Shown here piece by piece: positions 24,640 to 35,788 of a stretch of 64,000 nt of DNA (positions within the stretch are counted from its first letter, which is position 1; each line of letters starts with the position of its first letter). The notes under the pieces were generated by a model. That model was not told where the DNA came from. It did not search any database and saw only the letters and a list, made by a program, of their open reading frames with translations. This DNA comes from Ophioderma brevispina. Taxonomy: Eukaryota > Echinodermata > Ophiuroidea > Amphilepidida > Ophiodermatidae. The translations under genes were made by a program, and so were the position numbers. The stretch covers positions 1 to 64,000 of the forward strand of contig JAMKCH010007086.1 in NCBI GenBank assembly GCA_023653785.1, written 5' to 3'.

Positions 24640-25120
24640 ACCAATTCGGTATCTGTCATTGTGGTCAAGCGAGCTCACAAATTGACGACTGCACTTTATT
24701 CCTTTAAACACAAAGGCGAAAACTTATTTTCCAAACGATTTGTGACAAATGTAGAACGATGTCAAATATTTCAAAGTGGTCTAACAAATAATATAGGTAA
24801 TGTCTCAAAAATGAAATAAGAGAAAGGGAACTACCATTTTTAATATTAATTTTCTCAAGCACGATTAGTGTAGTCAATATCGACATTAATACCTTCTTTA
24901 TTTAATATATTACCTCTCAGCCAATATTAATTTTAATGACCGTTACCTTGTTTGCTTTAAATGGATGTAAAAAAAATAATATATTGTTTGACTGTCGCTG
25001 CCAAGTCAGTTAGTTACGCCTTCTTCAAAATGTTAAGTATAGCATTAAGATAATTAACAAGATGTACACCGGATCTGTTCTCATCATGGTAACATTTTGA
25101 AGCCTGCGCTTCACGTGTGC
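24640..25120. repeat. Long dispersed repeat, partial copy
   Basis: Co-linear with 6700-7160: both contain ACTGCACTTT, AACGATGTCAAAT, TAGTCAA.ATCGACAT and ATATTGTTTGACT in the same order and spacing. It stops short of the part shared with 58.4-59.9 kb. No coding capacity. Confidence 0.65.
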
Positions 25121-25309
25121 AATGCTCTACCACTGACGATATAACGACTCATCAAGTCAATCAACCTATGTCGTGTTCACCTGGCAATATAAAATGCTGT
25201 CCATCGTTCAGGATATTCCGCTTAATGATACGTTTATTCTTATAAGTAATATACAAACGGTAGAAATTGTAGAACCTACCCGGAATATAACCTGTTCGTA
25301 ATGATGTAA

Positions 25310-25826
25310 ACATATAAGCGAAATAGTTCCAGTTATTCAGAAACACAAACTTCAGTATCACATCTATGTTGATGACACCCAAATATATGGCACTTTTAAT
25401 CCACAGCAAGAGGAAGCCAAAGATTGTATTTTGCGGATGGAGACATGCGTTGAAGAGATCCATCTATGGATGACGGACAATTATCTAAAACTTAATGCCG
25501 ATAAAACTGAATTTATTCTTATTGGTTCAGAATCAGAACATATCCTCAACAAAATCAGTGTTTCTCACATGACTATTGGTAATTCAACCATTGCCCGCGT
25601 CAAACAAGTCCGCAATCTTGGTGTTATTATGGACAGTGGAATGACCCTTGCTCCTCAAATATCAGCCATTATCAAATCCGCTTTTCTTCATCTCAGAAAC
25701 CTGGGCAGAATCAGAAGATACCTTAGTCCTGAAGCAACTGAGCAATTGGTCCATGCATTTATTTCGTCACGTTTGGACATGGGTAATGCTCTCCTTTATG
25801 GACTTCCTAACAAGCAAATTCATCGT
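25310..25826 (+). pseudogene. CR1/L2-like LINE reverse transcriptase, palm and thumb, split by an insertion
   Basis: The frame is open across YHIYVDDTQIYGTF (catalytic YxDD near 25360), then CILRMETCVEEIHLWM, NYLKLNADKTEFILIGS, VRNLGVIMDSGMTL, SAFLHLRNLGRIRRYL, and HAFISSRLDMGNALLYGLP ending at NKQIHR (25826). This is the YxDD-to-thumb part of a CR1/L2-type pol and is well preserved. Upstream of ~25310 no RT blocks are visible. The protein is interrupted at 25826 by a 2.4-kb insertion and resumes at 28196 with the C-terminal domain. Without the insertion the reading is continuous in homology, which dates the LINE as older than the insertion. Confidence 0.88.
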
Positions 25827-28195
25827 ATTCATTCATTGTATTGTATAATATGCACGTGTATATGTTAATATGTATGGGCCTATGTATATGTTTGCAATAT
25901 ATGTGTATGTATGTGTGTATGTATGTAAAACCATCACATTAAAATCTAAATCTCTAAAATAATATCTTTCAAATTGTTTTGTCGCCCGCATATCCCTTTC
26001 TTATTTCAAGATGGTCTGTTGCCTTCCAAATTCCTCTCAGGCGTTCTCCGGGCAGTCAATTATTTCACCAGCACCTAATGGTGCCTTTTGTCGCTCAATT
26101 TTAAATTTGAAAGATTTTATTATTGTTTTAGATTCTTTGTTGTTCTATATCTGTTTCCCGAAGTTGACATGCATATCCATTATTATAGTCCTCCCATCAA
26201 TGACCCCCAATATTATACTTTCTATGTATTGGTTTGTTTCTTGGATTTTCAGTAAAAGTACTACAGATCACCGAAGCGTGTGATCTGTAGAAACAAGTAT
26301 TGATCTCCTGTTCACATTATGGGACTTAAGATCTTCTTTCGATTAGCCATGCATGATTCCTTTGATCTTGTTGTGAACTTGAGTTCAATTTCTTTATGTA
26401 TTTTTTTTAATACTACCATGTGTACGTTTATTTGTATTGCTTACCCATATATATTACCCATTTTATGATTACTTAACTGTAATGCAGCACATATTTATTT
26501 TATTATAAAATTGTTAGTTCATTGCCTACATTATTGCATGTTGTAAACATGCCAACATTACTTTGTTGTTCTACATTACTTATAGCCCATTTCTCCATCT
26601 TCGTGCAGTAATACCATATTTTGACGTTGTCGCAACTTTTACGCACGCGTCAAGATTTGCCGTTTTTGTGCGCGCGTGTAAACACGTCGCCGCTTTTTGC
26701 CAGAGCTCTCGGTTTTTTTAGTGTGCCTATACCATCTTGAAATTTCGCGTGGACGTCACTGCATGGATGTTGAGAAACGGAGTATACATTTCTCTGTTTA
26801 TCTCCCCATGTCCTCCTCACATTCATGTTCCACCTTACCCTATTACTTTTTTTTCTGAGCATATATCTTTATGATTTCACTTTTACCCAAAATCATTGTT
26901 TTTACCCAACGAGTTTCGTTTCTAGTTTATTTCACTCCCTCCCTATATCTCAATTTTGGTGGTTTTTTTTTCGTAAAACATATTTGTGGTAATAAGCCTT
27001 TTTCCTTGTTTTTGGTAATATTGAAGATTTTTTTACTGTTTTCCGTTAATTCTATTACCCTTGTTTGTAAGTAATCCAATTTTCTTGTACATCTGCTGTA
27101 CTTAAGTTTTTGTATAATAATCCTTAGCAATTTGTATTTCTTAGTCCCTTGTTTGTTTTTTCTCTGTCCTTGTCTTTATTGCTTTCGTCTTGTCTGACTT
27201 GTCAACACATCTTGTCTACAGGTATTGTTTCACTTTTATCTACCCGGTTTCTCATTTGCTCTCTTCTAACTTCCTTCCTTTTTCAACCTACCCCATCCAA
27301 CCCATCTCTCAAGTTCCCCCCTCTCTCTCACATTCTCTCTCTTTCTCACCCTCTCTCTCTCTCTCTCATTCTCTCTCTCCCTTATAACCCCCCTCGCTAT
27401 TATTTTCCTTTGACTTATTTTTTTCAGTATGCCGTGCCCTGCAATATACGAACTGCCATTTAACCACCAGCTTCATGATGAAGACTTTCGCGCATCACTA
27501 ATTGAATTTTTCACCAACACTAAATTGAACATCATCAAACTTAATTACCTGTGCATCAACCCGTTACTTACAGACCCCATATCATCTCAAACATGTGACC
27601 ACCCATCCTTCACCACACCCACAAACAACTCTGGTTCTGACTCCCGCTATCACACTGACGACACACTTCAACACACTAATAAAATCATAAAGCAACGACT
27701 CATTTTCCATTTCAACTGCCGTAGTATCACAAAATCATATGAAGAAATCACTAACTACCTTGATCACCTCAACCACTCTTTCTCTGTCTTAGCATTTTCA
27801 GAAACATGGCTTATTGACACCAAGTCATCACCTCACTTTAATGGCTACGCGTACATTCCAGGACCACTCACTGGCAGAGGAAGGGGAGTTTGTCTTTACA
27901 TAAAAAATCACCTCTCATACAAAATCATCGACACAACACCAGGACCAGAATCATCCCTTACTTGTATCATTATTGTAATATTTTATTTTTTTTACTTGTA
28001 TGTATTACAGGGCCAGCAATAACTATAAGTCCTATCGGGTTGTCCATTACTGGTCCTATCATATCATATACCTCACCTGTTCATCTTAGTACAGTTTACA
28101 ATTGTTACTTTTCGTATTATTATATAACATACTGTATTATACATTTCTGTCACGTACGATATGTTATGCTGAATAAATTGAATCTTGAATCTTGA
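25827..28195 (+). mobile_element. Internally deleted, non-autonomous LINE inserted into another LINE
   Basis: The host LINE is cut between ...NKQIHR at 25826 and the stretch at 28196 that encodes NMAARLITRTKP. The sequence ATCGT occurs at both joints (25822-25826 and 28196-28200), consistent with a 5-bp target duplication. The insert ends in a short tandem tail, TTGAATCTTGAATC (28178-28197), typical of CR1/L2-like 3' ends. It contains a long AT-rich leader, a pyrimidine-rich (CT)n stretch at 27310-27380, and an endonuclease-domain frame at 27429. After ~27950 it runs into a 3' tail region with no RT. The 5' limit is inferred from the host break. Confidence 0.65.
27429..28022 (+). CDS. LINE AP-endonuclease N-terminal domain, no RT follows
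   Basis: A 197-codon frame opening with ATG at 27429, directly after a CT-rich tract. The first ~90 residues are polar and unrecognised. Residues ~90-170 match the start of the apurinic-type endonuclease of CR1/L2 LINEs: LIFHFNCRSI (catalytic Asn strand), VLAFSETWL (catalytic Glu in SETW), and GRGRGVCLYIKNHL (the GGGV.IYVK strand). After SLTC (about residue 178) the frame turns hydrophobic and ends at 28022, where homology is lost. The catalytic Asp/His blocks and the whole RT are missing. It could make a truncated protein but not a working pol. It sits inside the 25827-28195 insertion. Confidence 0.75.
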   Translation: MPCPAIYELPFNHQLHDEDFRASLIEFFTNTKLNIIKLNYLCINPLLTDPISSQTCDHPSFTTPTNNSGSDSRYHTDDTLQHTNKIIKQRLIFHFNCRSITKSYEEITNYLDHLNHSFSVLAFSETWLIDTKSSPHFNGYAYIPGPLTGRGRGVCLYIKNHLSYKIIDTTPGPESSLTCIIIVIFYFFYLYVLQGQQ

Positions 28196-28700
28196 ATCGT
28201 CTGTAGCTCAAACAAAACATGGCTGCCCGTCTCATCACTCGTACAAAGCCGTCTATGCATATCTCTCCAATTCTGTCTGACTTACACTGGCTGCCAGTCA
28301 ATTTTGAATTAATACAAAACTGAGCTTCTCCACATACCCGGCTTAAATGGATCGCGCCATTCATATACCCTGAACTCTTCAATTTTACACCCTTCACGCT
28401 CAGGTCTCCCTTCTGCAACAAATATGACGTTAGTTGAACCAAATCATCCTAGTCGTGGGGGGATTGTGCTTTCTCCGTGGCTGCCCCTAGGCTGTGGAAC
28501 ACATTCCCTTACCATATCCATACAGCATCCTTAATTGAGTCTTTTAAGGGGCTCAGCTCAAAAAACCCATTTTTCACATTGCCCTCTGAACAGAATCAAG
28601 CTTTTGGGTTGTTTGTTTATTCATCTTTATCCTGGGTCCCATTCAGAGGGAAATTTAGTATCCCTCGGTTCTTCCAGGTGGACCCAGCAAATTACAAACA
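28196..28700 (+). pseudogene. C-terminal domain of the split CR1/L2-like LINE
   Basis: Continues the pol broken at 25826. Seen: NMAARLITRTKPSMHISPIL then SDLHWLPV (28210-28300), a decayed middle with stops, and AFSVAAPRLWNTFPYHIHTA with SLIESFKGL (28470-28550). That is the standard LINE C-terminal order (AARLI..., HWLPV, APRLWN.LP, FK..L). At least one stop and several frameshifts. A T-run of about 20 at 28741-28760 follows and may belong to a later insertion. Confidence 0.85.
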
Positions 28701-28859
28701 TTAGGATTTATTCTATGATATCGCATGTAGTTGTATTGGGCTTTTTTTTTTTTTTTTTTTTGGGGGCCTTTTGTGTACTTGTATATTCTATTGTAATGTT
28801 TTAAGATGGTTTGTCAGTCTGCGCCATGAGCGCTTTCTACCGGATTTGTGCGCATTTAA

Positions 28860-29520
28860 TGTTCATTATTATTATTAAGCATTAAGACATGCAAAAAACA
28901 CGATTGGTTTGAAAATGAATGGGCCCTCATCGAGAAAATCTCGAGGTCAGCCTTTGCATAACCTACCACGAGCTCCTTGACAGAGTGTCATGTCGGATGA
29001 TTTTCGTGTACAAATTTATATGCAAAACGGTCACTTGTAAAATTTGAGGGTTAGTACTTGTTCCTTGGATTACACACCAGAATTTTTAGTTTCCAAAATT
29101 ACTAAATAGGGATATTAATTAAAAAAAAACCAAATCTCGGAATGTTGGATGTAAAGATTATTATTATTATTCTATTATTATGGGCTATTTGGATTCGGAT
29201 GACTGTTTCTAGGATTATTTCTGATAGAGAATGTATATCCCCACTGTGTTCTGTTCAGCAGAACCACGCAGTAGTATAATGTTGGTGTTACTTGGGATGT
29301 TTTATATCAGATCCAAGTACAGGGAGCTGGTAATTGTTCGTTAAAAATTCCAACAATAGCCTAAGTATATGTTTTAGATGCAAACACCAGTAACAGAAAC
29401 AACAACAAAACGATTGGTTATTACCTTATTGCGCCCACCCCTTCGAATGTCACTCACCTGCTGAAAAGTACAGCGACATTAACTAACACAGACGGGCAGT
29501 TGGCAGTTAAGATATCGCTG
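28860..29520. other. Flank of the LTR element, no gene
   Basis: AT-rich with short ATTATT runs (28865, 29160). No coding signal. The last bases before the LTR (GATATCGCTG) are not repeated after the 3' LTR, so no target duplication is seen. Confidence 0.5.
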
Positions 29521-30643
29521 TGTTACAGGCCCAAAGAATTTGCAATGATTTATTTTCACTTTGAGCAGATTTAAGTCTAAATTATGAGCACATAAATATT
29601 ATAAAGTAGTCTAAGTAAATTATATTAAATAAAACCTGGTTGTGTGCATATTGTGTGTGCAAAACAAATCGAATAAAACAGAAAAGCGGTAGAAACATCT
29701 AGAACCCTTGTGATTTCAATAGAAAGGTTTAGAAGGTCTGGAATAAGAAGGCTCTGGGAAGTCCAGAGATCTGACTAGCCGATGTGCTTTTCTGACTATA
29801 TATGGCGCCCTAATGCATGTACAGGCAGGGAGACAGTGCTGTATCCATATAGACAAATTGGAGATCTGGGCAGTAGTTCAGGACTTATGTAATTGGCTAG
29901 ATTTAGTACACGACTCATATAGACTTTCGCTATATCCCTTCTAGAAATTTGTTGATAGGATATATAAAGCCCTGGTGAGAGAAGATTAGCAGAGTTACAT
30001 ACGCATCATGCCCAACTTATTAGCAGAGTATAGTTACACATAGTTGCTTCAAGTTGTCCGCGACAGTAATCGCAGTCCAAACCTATCGTTTCTTAAGTGA
30101 CAGTGTCATAGTCAGTCCTCACCCAACACTTTTCGTCCGATTGTGTAACCGTGGTTCGGTTCCGTATTCGTGGGCCTCTGAGTTATATCCAAGGATAAAC
30201 AAGCTACAGCACTTTTGGACTTTATATTGAGAGTCGACCTCCGAGCTTCGTGAGTCATTAGAAGCGGTTTTCTTTTCCTTCAGTCAGGACAAGTCGTTCG
30301 TGGACAAGTCCCACTATTGGAAGTTGGAGTTTTGCGCTGAAGTATTCGCCAGGACTCTTTTGCAAGTTCGGCATCCTTAGAGTAATCTCCTGCAAGCCCC
30401 GCGCGCGGCACACACCATGTAGGGAAGTTTTAGTATTTCATTATTAAACACGTTATTATAGATTCATCCATCTTTGATTATTGATACCTAATCGATGTTA
30501 TAATGGATTGATTTAAACACACATTCAAATAATACTTTGTTTTAATATTTTTAATCAAGTTTAACAGTGTATTGTCTAGTTATTCAGAAGTTTGAATCCT
30601 GTAGTTTAGAAGTTGTTTTGGCCTTGGTCAAGGTGACTTAACA
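29521..30643 (+). repeat. 5' LTR of Gmr1-like Gypsy retrotransposon
   Basis: Starts TGTTACAGG and ends TTAACA; the 3' copy ends GTAACA, so the original termini were TGTTAC...GTAACA. Length ~1.12 kb. It aligns throughout with the split 3' LTR (35789-36353 plus ~41490-42011), including AGTCTAAGTAA, TTAGAAGGTCTGGAAT, GGATATATAAAGCC, GGATAAACAAGCTACAG and GGACAAGTCGTTCGTGGACA. The two LTRs differ by many indels, so the insertion is old. Confidence 0.88.
29961..29967 (+). promoter_or_regulatory. TATA box of the 5' LTR
   Basis: TATATAA within GGATATATAAAGCC. The same motif is kept in the 3' LTR at 36238-36244 despite strong divergence around it, supporting its role as the core promoter of the element. 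Confidence 0.6.
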
Positions 30644-30644
30644 A

Positions 30645-30668
30645 ATTGGGGGCTCGAGTCCGGGAAAT
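30645..30668 (+). promoter_or_regulatory. Primer binding site next to the 5' LTR
   Basis: Immediately after the LTR, the stretch TGGGGGCTCGAGTCCGGG resembles the complement of a tRNA-Pro 3' end, with two extra bases compared with the usual pattern. Position and sequence fit minus-strand priming. tRNA identity is inferred. Confidence 0.55.
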
Positions 30669-30772
30669 ACACTGTAAAAACTACAGTTCAAATATTGAAC
30701 AAATTCTGATTGTGTTGTAACTTCTGACTATCGGTGGGCTATATATTGTTATTGTCGAAAGTGTCATACACG

Positions 30773-32100
30773 ATGGCGTTAACGCAGAAGAGTTTGTCAA
30801 AGCTGTTAACTTGGGAGAAGTTTTGATGTGCTCAAAAAGCCAATGTAATGGAATTGGCCAAGTATTATGGGATGGAATTTAAGCATTCCAGTAGAAACAG
30901 TTACAATTAAAAATCAGTGATAACCCACTTGTGGAAGAAGATTTGCTAGAAAGAGGGGATGTTTGGAACACTTAGTGGCCAATTCGCGATGTGTCAGATA
31001 GTGCTGTGAAAATTGGAAACAGTTGGAATGCAAATGCAACTAAAATGGCAATTAGAAATGCAAGAGAAAGAAAGACAAGACAACAGAAAATGAAAAGGCA
31101 AGACAAATACCATTAAGAAGGAGAAACTTGAATTAGAAAAGGCTCTGAACAACAGGAACAGTGCCAAGTTACAAATGGAACAAAAAGAAAAAGAAGACAG
31201 ATTACAAATGAGGAAAGAATGGAGTTGGCAGAAATTGAAGCAAAAACAAAATTAGAACAAGAAAATTTAGAAAAGGGCACATGAGGGGCTCCCTCACACT
31301 CAGGTTTTGATGCCACCAGGAACATCAAATTTGGTTCCGACATTTAGGAAACCAGAAGTTGACAAGTATTTTTGCACTTCGAGAAGATTGCCTAAAGTAT
31401 GAAGTGGCCTAAAGATCAATGGGAACACATGCCTCAGACTGTGTTTATTGGGGAAGCTAGAGAGATCTACTCGTCCCTATAAATTGATCAGTGCAGTGCT
31501 TATGAAGTAGGAACGCAGTCTATTCTTAAGGACTATGAGTTAGTGGCCGAGGCGTATAGGCAAAATTTCGAGTGCGAAAAAAAACTTGCAGATCCAAACT
31601 CATGTGGTTTGCTAGATTTCAGGAACAAATGTTAGATAGGGGCTCACTTCCAAAGGGAGGTTGAATGAAGCAAGACTTCAATCAACTTAGGAAGTTGGTT
31701 TTAAGATTGAGCAGTTCAAACAGTTCATTCATGCCGACATTAAAAAACTCTTTGGATGAACGCGATATCAAAGATTTGGAAAAATGCCAGAGAAACATAG
31801 CAGATGATTACGCTATCACACATAAGGTGAAGTTGCAAGCAATAGTGCGGGTGGGCCTAATAAGTTCAAGGTCAGAATTACAAGGGTTTTAATTCAAAAT
31901 ACCATAGGCCTACAAAGTAGATTATTCCAAAGTCATGGTTCACTAAGAAGGAAACGCTAAGTTAGGTTCCTCCAGTCAGGGGAATAAGGGTCCTTCTAGT
32001 GCCAAACCCAAGTCTGGGATGGCTTTTCAAGTCAGATGGTAAACCTTGAACATATTGCAAGGATTCAGGTCATTTTGGCAAAAAAAAGGCAGCGTTGAAG
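30773..32100 (+). pseudogene. Gag of Gmr1-like Gypsy element with SCAN-like domain and decayed zinc knuckle
   Basis: Gag would have formed the particle that packages the element RNA. The likely start is ATG at 30773 (MALTQKSLSKLLTW). A lysine/glutamate-rich coiled-coil-like part spans about 31060-31280. From ~31350: PTFRKPEVDKYF, MKWPKDQWEHM-like, QTVFIGEARE, SILKDYELVAEAYRQNFE, SCGLLDF, FNQLRKLV, and DDYAITHK near 31825. This order matches the retroviral capsid C-terminal/SCAN fold seen in Gmr1-like gag. A CCHC knuckle is suggested by YCKDSGHFGK near 32055, but the first and last Cys are lost. Many stops and frameshifts; not functional. Confidence 0.8.
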
Positions 32101-32229
32101 TTGATGGAAGCAGATGGCCAGAAGCAGAAGTCTGCTCCCAAATGTTGTGCTGTGTCCCTTAGACCACAAGGTAGTTCCCAGGCTATTAAACAGAAAGATG
32201 GAGTCTGAGAAAGTTAGGAAGACTTTGAA

Positions 32230-32662
32230 CCATTTGTTTGGGAGGGTTCAGTGTCGCTTGATGGTGACCAAAGTTGATCCAAATCCTATAAAGATCATGC
32301 GTGAAACATGTTGTGCCCAGTCAGTAATTGGAGGGGTCATTGCCCTTTAGTAAAGTTAGCTCAACAAGTAAGAATGCTTTGATCCAAGGTTATAGGTATG
32401 GATATTATTAGTGTCCCTCTTCACAGGGGAATTTGACGTTGAGTTGGTCTCAGGTACCGTCATAGTAGGAGTAAGACCTGAACTTCAAGTCAAAGGTGTT
32501 TCACTGTTATTAGGGAATGATGTGGCAGGCGGGAAAGACATCCCGAACCAAGTGTTACCAACCAATCCCTGCACAGAAAGAAATAGCTATAGTGAGGAAA
32601 GAATAGTGCAGTGTATCCAGCCTGTGCAGTTACTAGGCGTATGGCTAGGAAAGCATGCTTGA
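32230..32662 (+). pseudogene. Protease domain of the Gypsy element
   Basis: The frame at 32411-32662 contains VELVSGTVIVGVRPELQVKG and then VSLLLGNDVAGGK, the flap and substrate-pocket end of the aspartic protease (GV.P.L.VKG..LLLGND..G) in this element family. The catalytic DTGA motif should lie ~170 bp upstream; only a degraded version is visible around 32300-32340 (CAQSVIGGVIAL frame). It lies between gag and integrase, in the order expected. Confidence 0.75.
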
Positions 32663-33009
32663 AGCAAATAGTGCTAGGAAGGAGGAAGACCTTGTTCCAA
32701 ATTTAGATTTGAAGACACGGTCATGACAAAAATTAGATGAGCCAGGTCAACTTCCCTCTTCAGTGGAGCAGGTTCTCCAAAACAAGAGTCAGGCATGGAG
32801 AAGTCCATAGTAGGGATAATGATGATGCTCCCTTGATCAAACAAGTTAGTCTTGAAAAGGAGAATGATCCTGCACTCAGAATCTTAGTCAAGGGACAGTC
32901 AGAACCCTGCAGGAGTATGAGGACGTTCCTGTGGGTTTTACAAAAACACACATGCGTCTGTGCTGATGAGGAAGTAAATGGGGGCCACCTGATGCTCCGG
33001 CCAATGATG

Positions 33010-33790
33010 AGTGGAAAGTTATTCATCAGGTAGTTGTCACAAAGGTTTATCACAGGGGAGGGTTCATCAGCATTGCCCATGATAGTGCCCATGGCCGGTA
33101 ATTAGGAGTCAAAAAGACACATGATAGGATTTGAACCATTTGGTGGCCTACACTTCGACAGGATGGTTCGGAAGACTGTAGATTTGTAATACTTGTCAAG
33201 TGTTGGCAAACCTAATCAGAAAATTCCGCACGCTCCTCTGAAACCGATTACCGGCGTTAGGAGAGCCATTTAGTAGGATCATAGTTGACAGTGTAGGACC
33301 TCTCCCTAAGACTAAGTCGGGTAATCAATATCTATGGATATTCATGTGGCCTCTACCAGGTTTCCTGAAAGCCATATTTTGAGGAAACATTAAGGCTAAA
33401 ACTGTAGAGAAGGCTTTGACCAAGTTTGTCACTCTTGTAGGCTACCTAAAGTGTCAATTCAGTCAGATCAGGGGTCTCAAATTTTACATTGGCTATTTGC
33501 AGCAAGTGATGTATGAGGTGGGGATAGAACAGTATCTGTCCAGTGCTTACCGGCCGAGCCAAGGAAGCCTTGGAAAGATTCAACCAAACTCTGAAGAATA
33601 TGAGTAGGACTTACTGTTTGGAATTTGAGAGAAGGACTGGGAAGAGGGAGTTCACTTGTTATTGTTTGCTGCAAGGGAAGCAGTTCAGGAAACCCTAGGT
33701 TTCCTTCCCTTGAGTTAAGTTAGTTTTTGGGCGAAAAGTGCGCCGTCACTTGAAAACTCCTAAAGGAGAAAAGGTCTGAATGATGAAAAT
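33010..33790 (+). pseudogene. Integrase domain, placed upstream of reverse transcriptase
   Basis: Integrase joins element cDNA to host DNA. Seen in shifting frames: the HHCC finger as IAHDSAHGR..LGVKK (33070-33110) and CNTCQV near 33190; the first catalytic Asp in IIVDSVGPLPKTKSGNQYLW (33275-33340); STRFPES near 33355; the second Asp in SIQSDQGSQI near 33455; the catalytic Glu in LERFNQTLKNM (33570-33600); and EEGVHLLLFAAREAVQETLG (33645-33695). All three DDE residues can be found, although stops break the frame. Integrase lies before the RT (34.3 kb), not after it as in ordinary Ty3/Gypsy elements, and matches the Gmr1 group. Confidence 0.85.
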
Positions 33791-34269
33791 GACACCAACC
33801 TTTTGGACTATGTTTCCAAATTTAAGTATAGCTCAATAGGGCAAAATAAAAATTGCCAGGGAGAATTGAAGCAAGCCCAGACCAAATGAAGAAGAAGTGG
33901 TATGGACCAAGTGCAAGAGTAGGGTCTTTAGGCCGGGAGACCAAGTGTTAGTCTTGTTTCCCATCCCTGGACATCCACTGCAGGCCAGAAACCATGGTCC
34001 CTATACGTAGAGTTCACAAGTTACATGAAGTGGATACATAGTCAAAACGCCAGATAGGCGTTACGAGTAGGCAATTGTGCCATGTAATATGTGGAAAGAG
34101 AGTAGGTAGAAATGATTGATGGCAGTTGCAAAACCAGTGTGCTATGTAAGTCTTGCTGATGAAAGTGCACATGATGAAAATCACTGATCTGAAGTTGTAA
34201 ATAACTCAAACAATGATGACAAGCCGCATGACTATCCAATCAATTTGCAAAATCAGATGTTCTCAAGAA

Positions 34270-35645
34270 TTTGATACAAAACTAGGCCATCTTTCAGAAA
34301 ATATCAAACAGTGTGAATCAAGCAGTTGATTCATGAGTTTGAGGATATTTTCCATGTCCCTCGTGAAACCACTGCTGCTATAATGATGTGCTGTGGGTGA
34401 TTGTGCACCAATTAAAACCGCACCCTTACAGAAAATCCTATGAAGAAAGAACATTTCAAGAGATAGTGTACATGTTGGAAAATCAAATAATTGAAGCAAG
34501 AAAAAGTGAATGGAGTTCCCCATGTATTTGGTTCCAAAACCTGATTGTTCCCTTAGGTTTGTGAAAGATTTCAGAAGGGTAAATCACTGTTAAAGGGACT
34601 GATTCATTTCCAATACCTCGTATTGATGACTGCATGACAAAAAATTGGAATTCAAGATGTAAGCACGTTTACCTTTTAAAGGGGTTATTGGCAGGTTCCA
34701 CTTACTGATCGTGCGAAAGAAGAAATTTGGGCATTTTGCACGCCGGAGGGGCTTTTTCAGTATCGGGGTATGCCATTCGGTATGGAAAAACGCAACCGGG
34801 CAACCTTCCAAAGAATGTAATAATATAATTTGCGACAGAGAAGGCTGTGAAAAGCGTATGTTGATGATTTGATTGTGTACAGGCAATCTTGGGAACAGCA
34901 CATTGGGGCAGCCCATCGCTTGTTTCAGGAAATGTCAGAAAACAACCGACAGTAAATTTAGTCAAGAGTGAGACTTTTGCCATGCCAATGGCACATATTT
35001 ACGGCCATGTGGTAGGTCAAGGCAAGGTCAGCCTGTCAAGGCAAAGTTGAAGTTGCAAATTGTACCCACACTAAGGACCAGAAAGAACGTCAGAGATTCT
35101 TAGGTATGGCGGATAGGTACAGGAAGTTGTCCAAACTTTTTCAGATATTGTCAGTCCTTTGACAATTGCTAGACAAACTGTCAAAATTTGTTGGGCCACA
35201 GGAATTTGAAATTAGTTTCCAGAAATCAAAGCCAACTGATTAGTGAACCAGTTCGGATTGCACAGACTTTCAGAACCAATTCAACGGTTGGCAATGAGGC
35301 CATGACATAGGGTGTGGTGGAGTTCTGATGCAAGAAGGAGAAGACGGAATAGACCCCTAATTCGTATTTCTCCAAGAAGTTAACAGCCCCCAAGAAATGA
35401 CTCCACTATTGAGAAGGAGTGTCTGATCTGATTTGGCATTAGGGCATTTTGATGGAGATTTGGGCACCACAGTGCACCCAATGCTTTGTTCAAGATTCAC
35501 AACCCCTACACCTTCATTACCAGGATTGAGAAACAAGAATCATAGTTAGTGGGTGATTTGACCTTGCAAGGAAACAACTAACATCAGACACATCAAGGGC
35601 CAAGATAATGTGATGGCTGATGCCTTATCCAGAATTGTGTCGTGA
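34270..35645 (+). pseudogene. Reverse transcriptase and RNase H domains of the Gypsy element
   Basis: RT motifs in order: YRKSYEERTFQEI and MLENQIIEASKSEWSSP (34430-34520), FVKDFRRVN-like near 34560, IPRIDDC-like near 34615, AFCTPEGLFQYRGMPFG-like near 34730-34790, and AYVDDLIVY with the catalytic Asp pair (YVDD at 34857-34868). FAMPMAHIYGHVVGQGK near 34980-35030 is the connection to RNase H. RNase H is very decayed, but its end, DNVMADALSRIV (35605-35640), is clear. The pol ends there, ~140 bp before the 3' LTR. Stops and indels occur throughout. Confidence 0.85.
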
Positions 35646-35777
35646 ATCAGTAAAACAAGTAAAGCTTTAAAAGGGGAAGTGTAACATGTGAAAAGTTATG
35701 TATATGCAGTTTAAAAAAATATTGAGAGCCTTAAATAGGTTACGAAAGTTTGCCTTTCAATCAAACTTTCTTTCTTT

Positions 35778-35788
35778 AAGGGGGAGGG
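35778..35788 (+). promoter_or_regulatory. Polypurine tract
   Basis: AAGGGGGAGGG directly before the TGTTACAGG start of the 3' LTR, the position and composition needed to prime plus-strand DNA synthesis. Confidence 0.8.

Noticed and set aside
29511..29520. Target-site duplication around the LTR element
   Set aside because: The flanks GATATCGCTG (before) and CTTAAATTTA (after) do not match over 4-6 bases.
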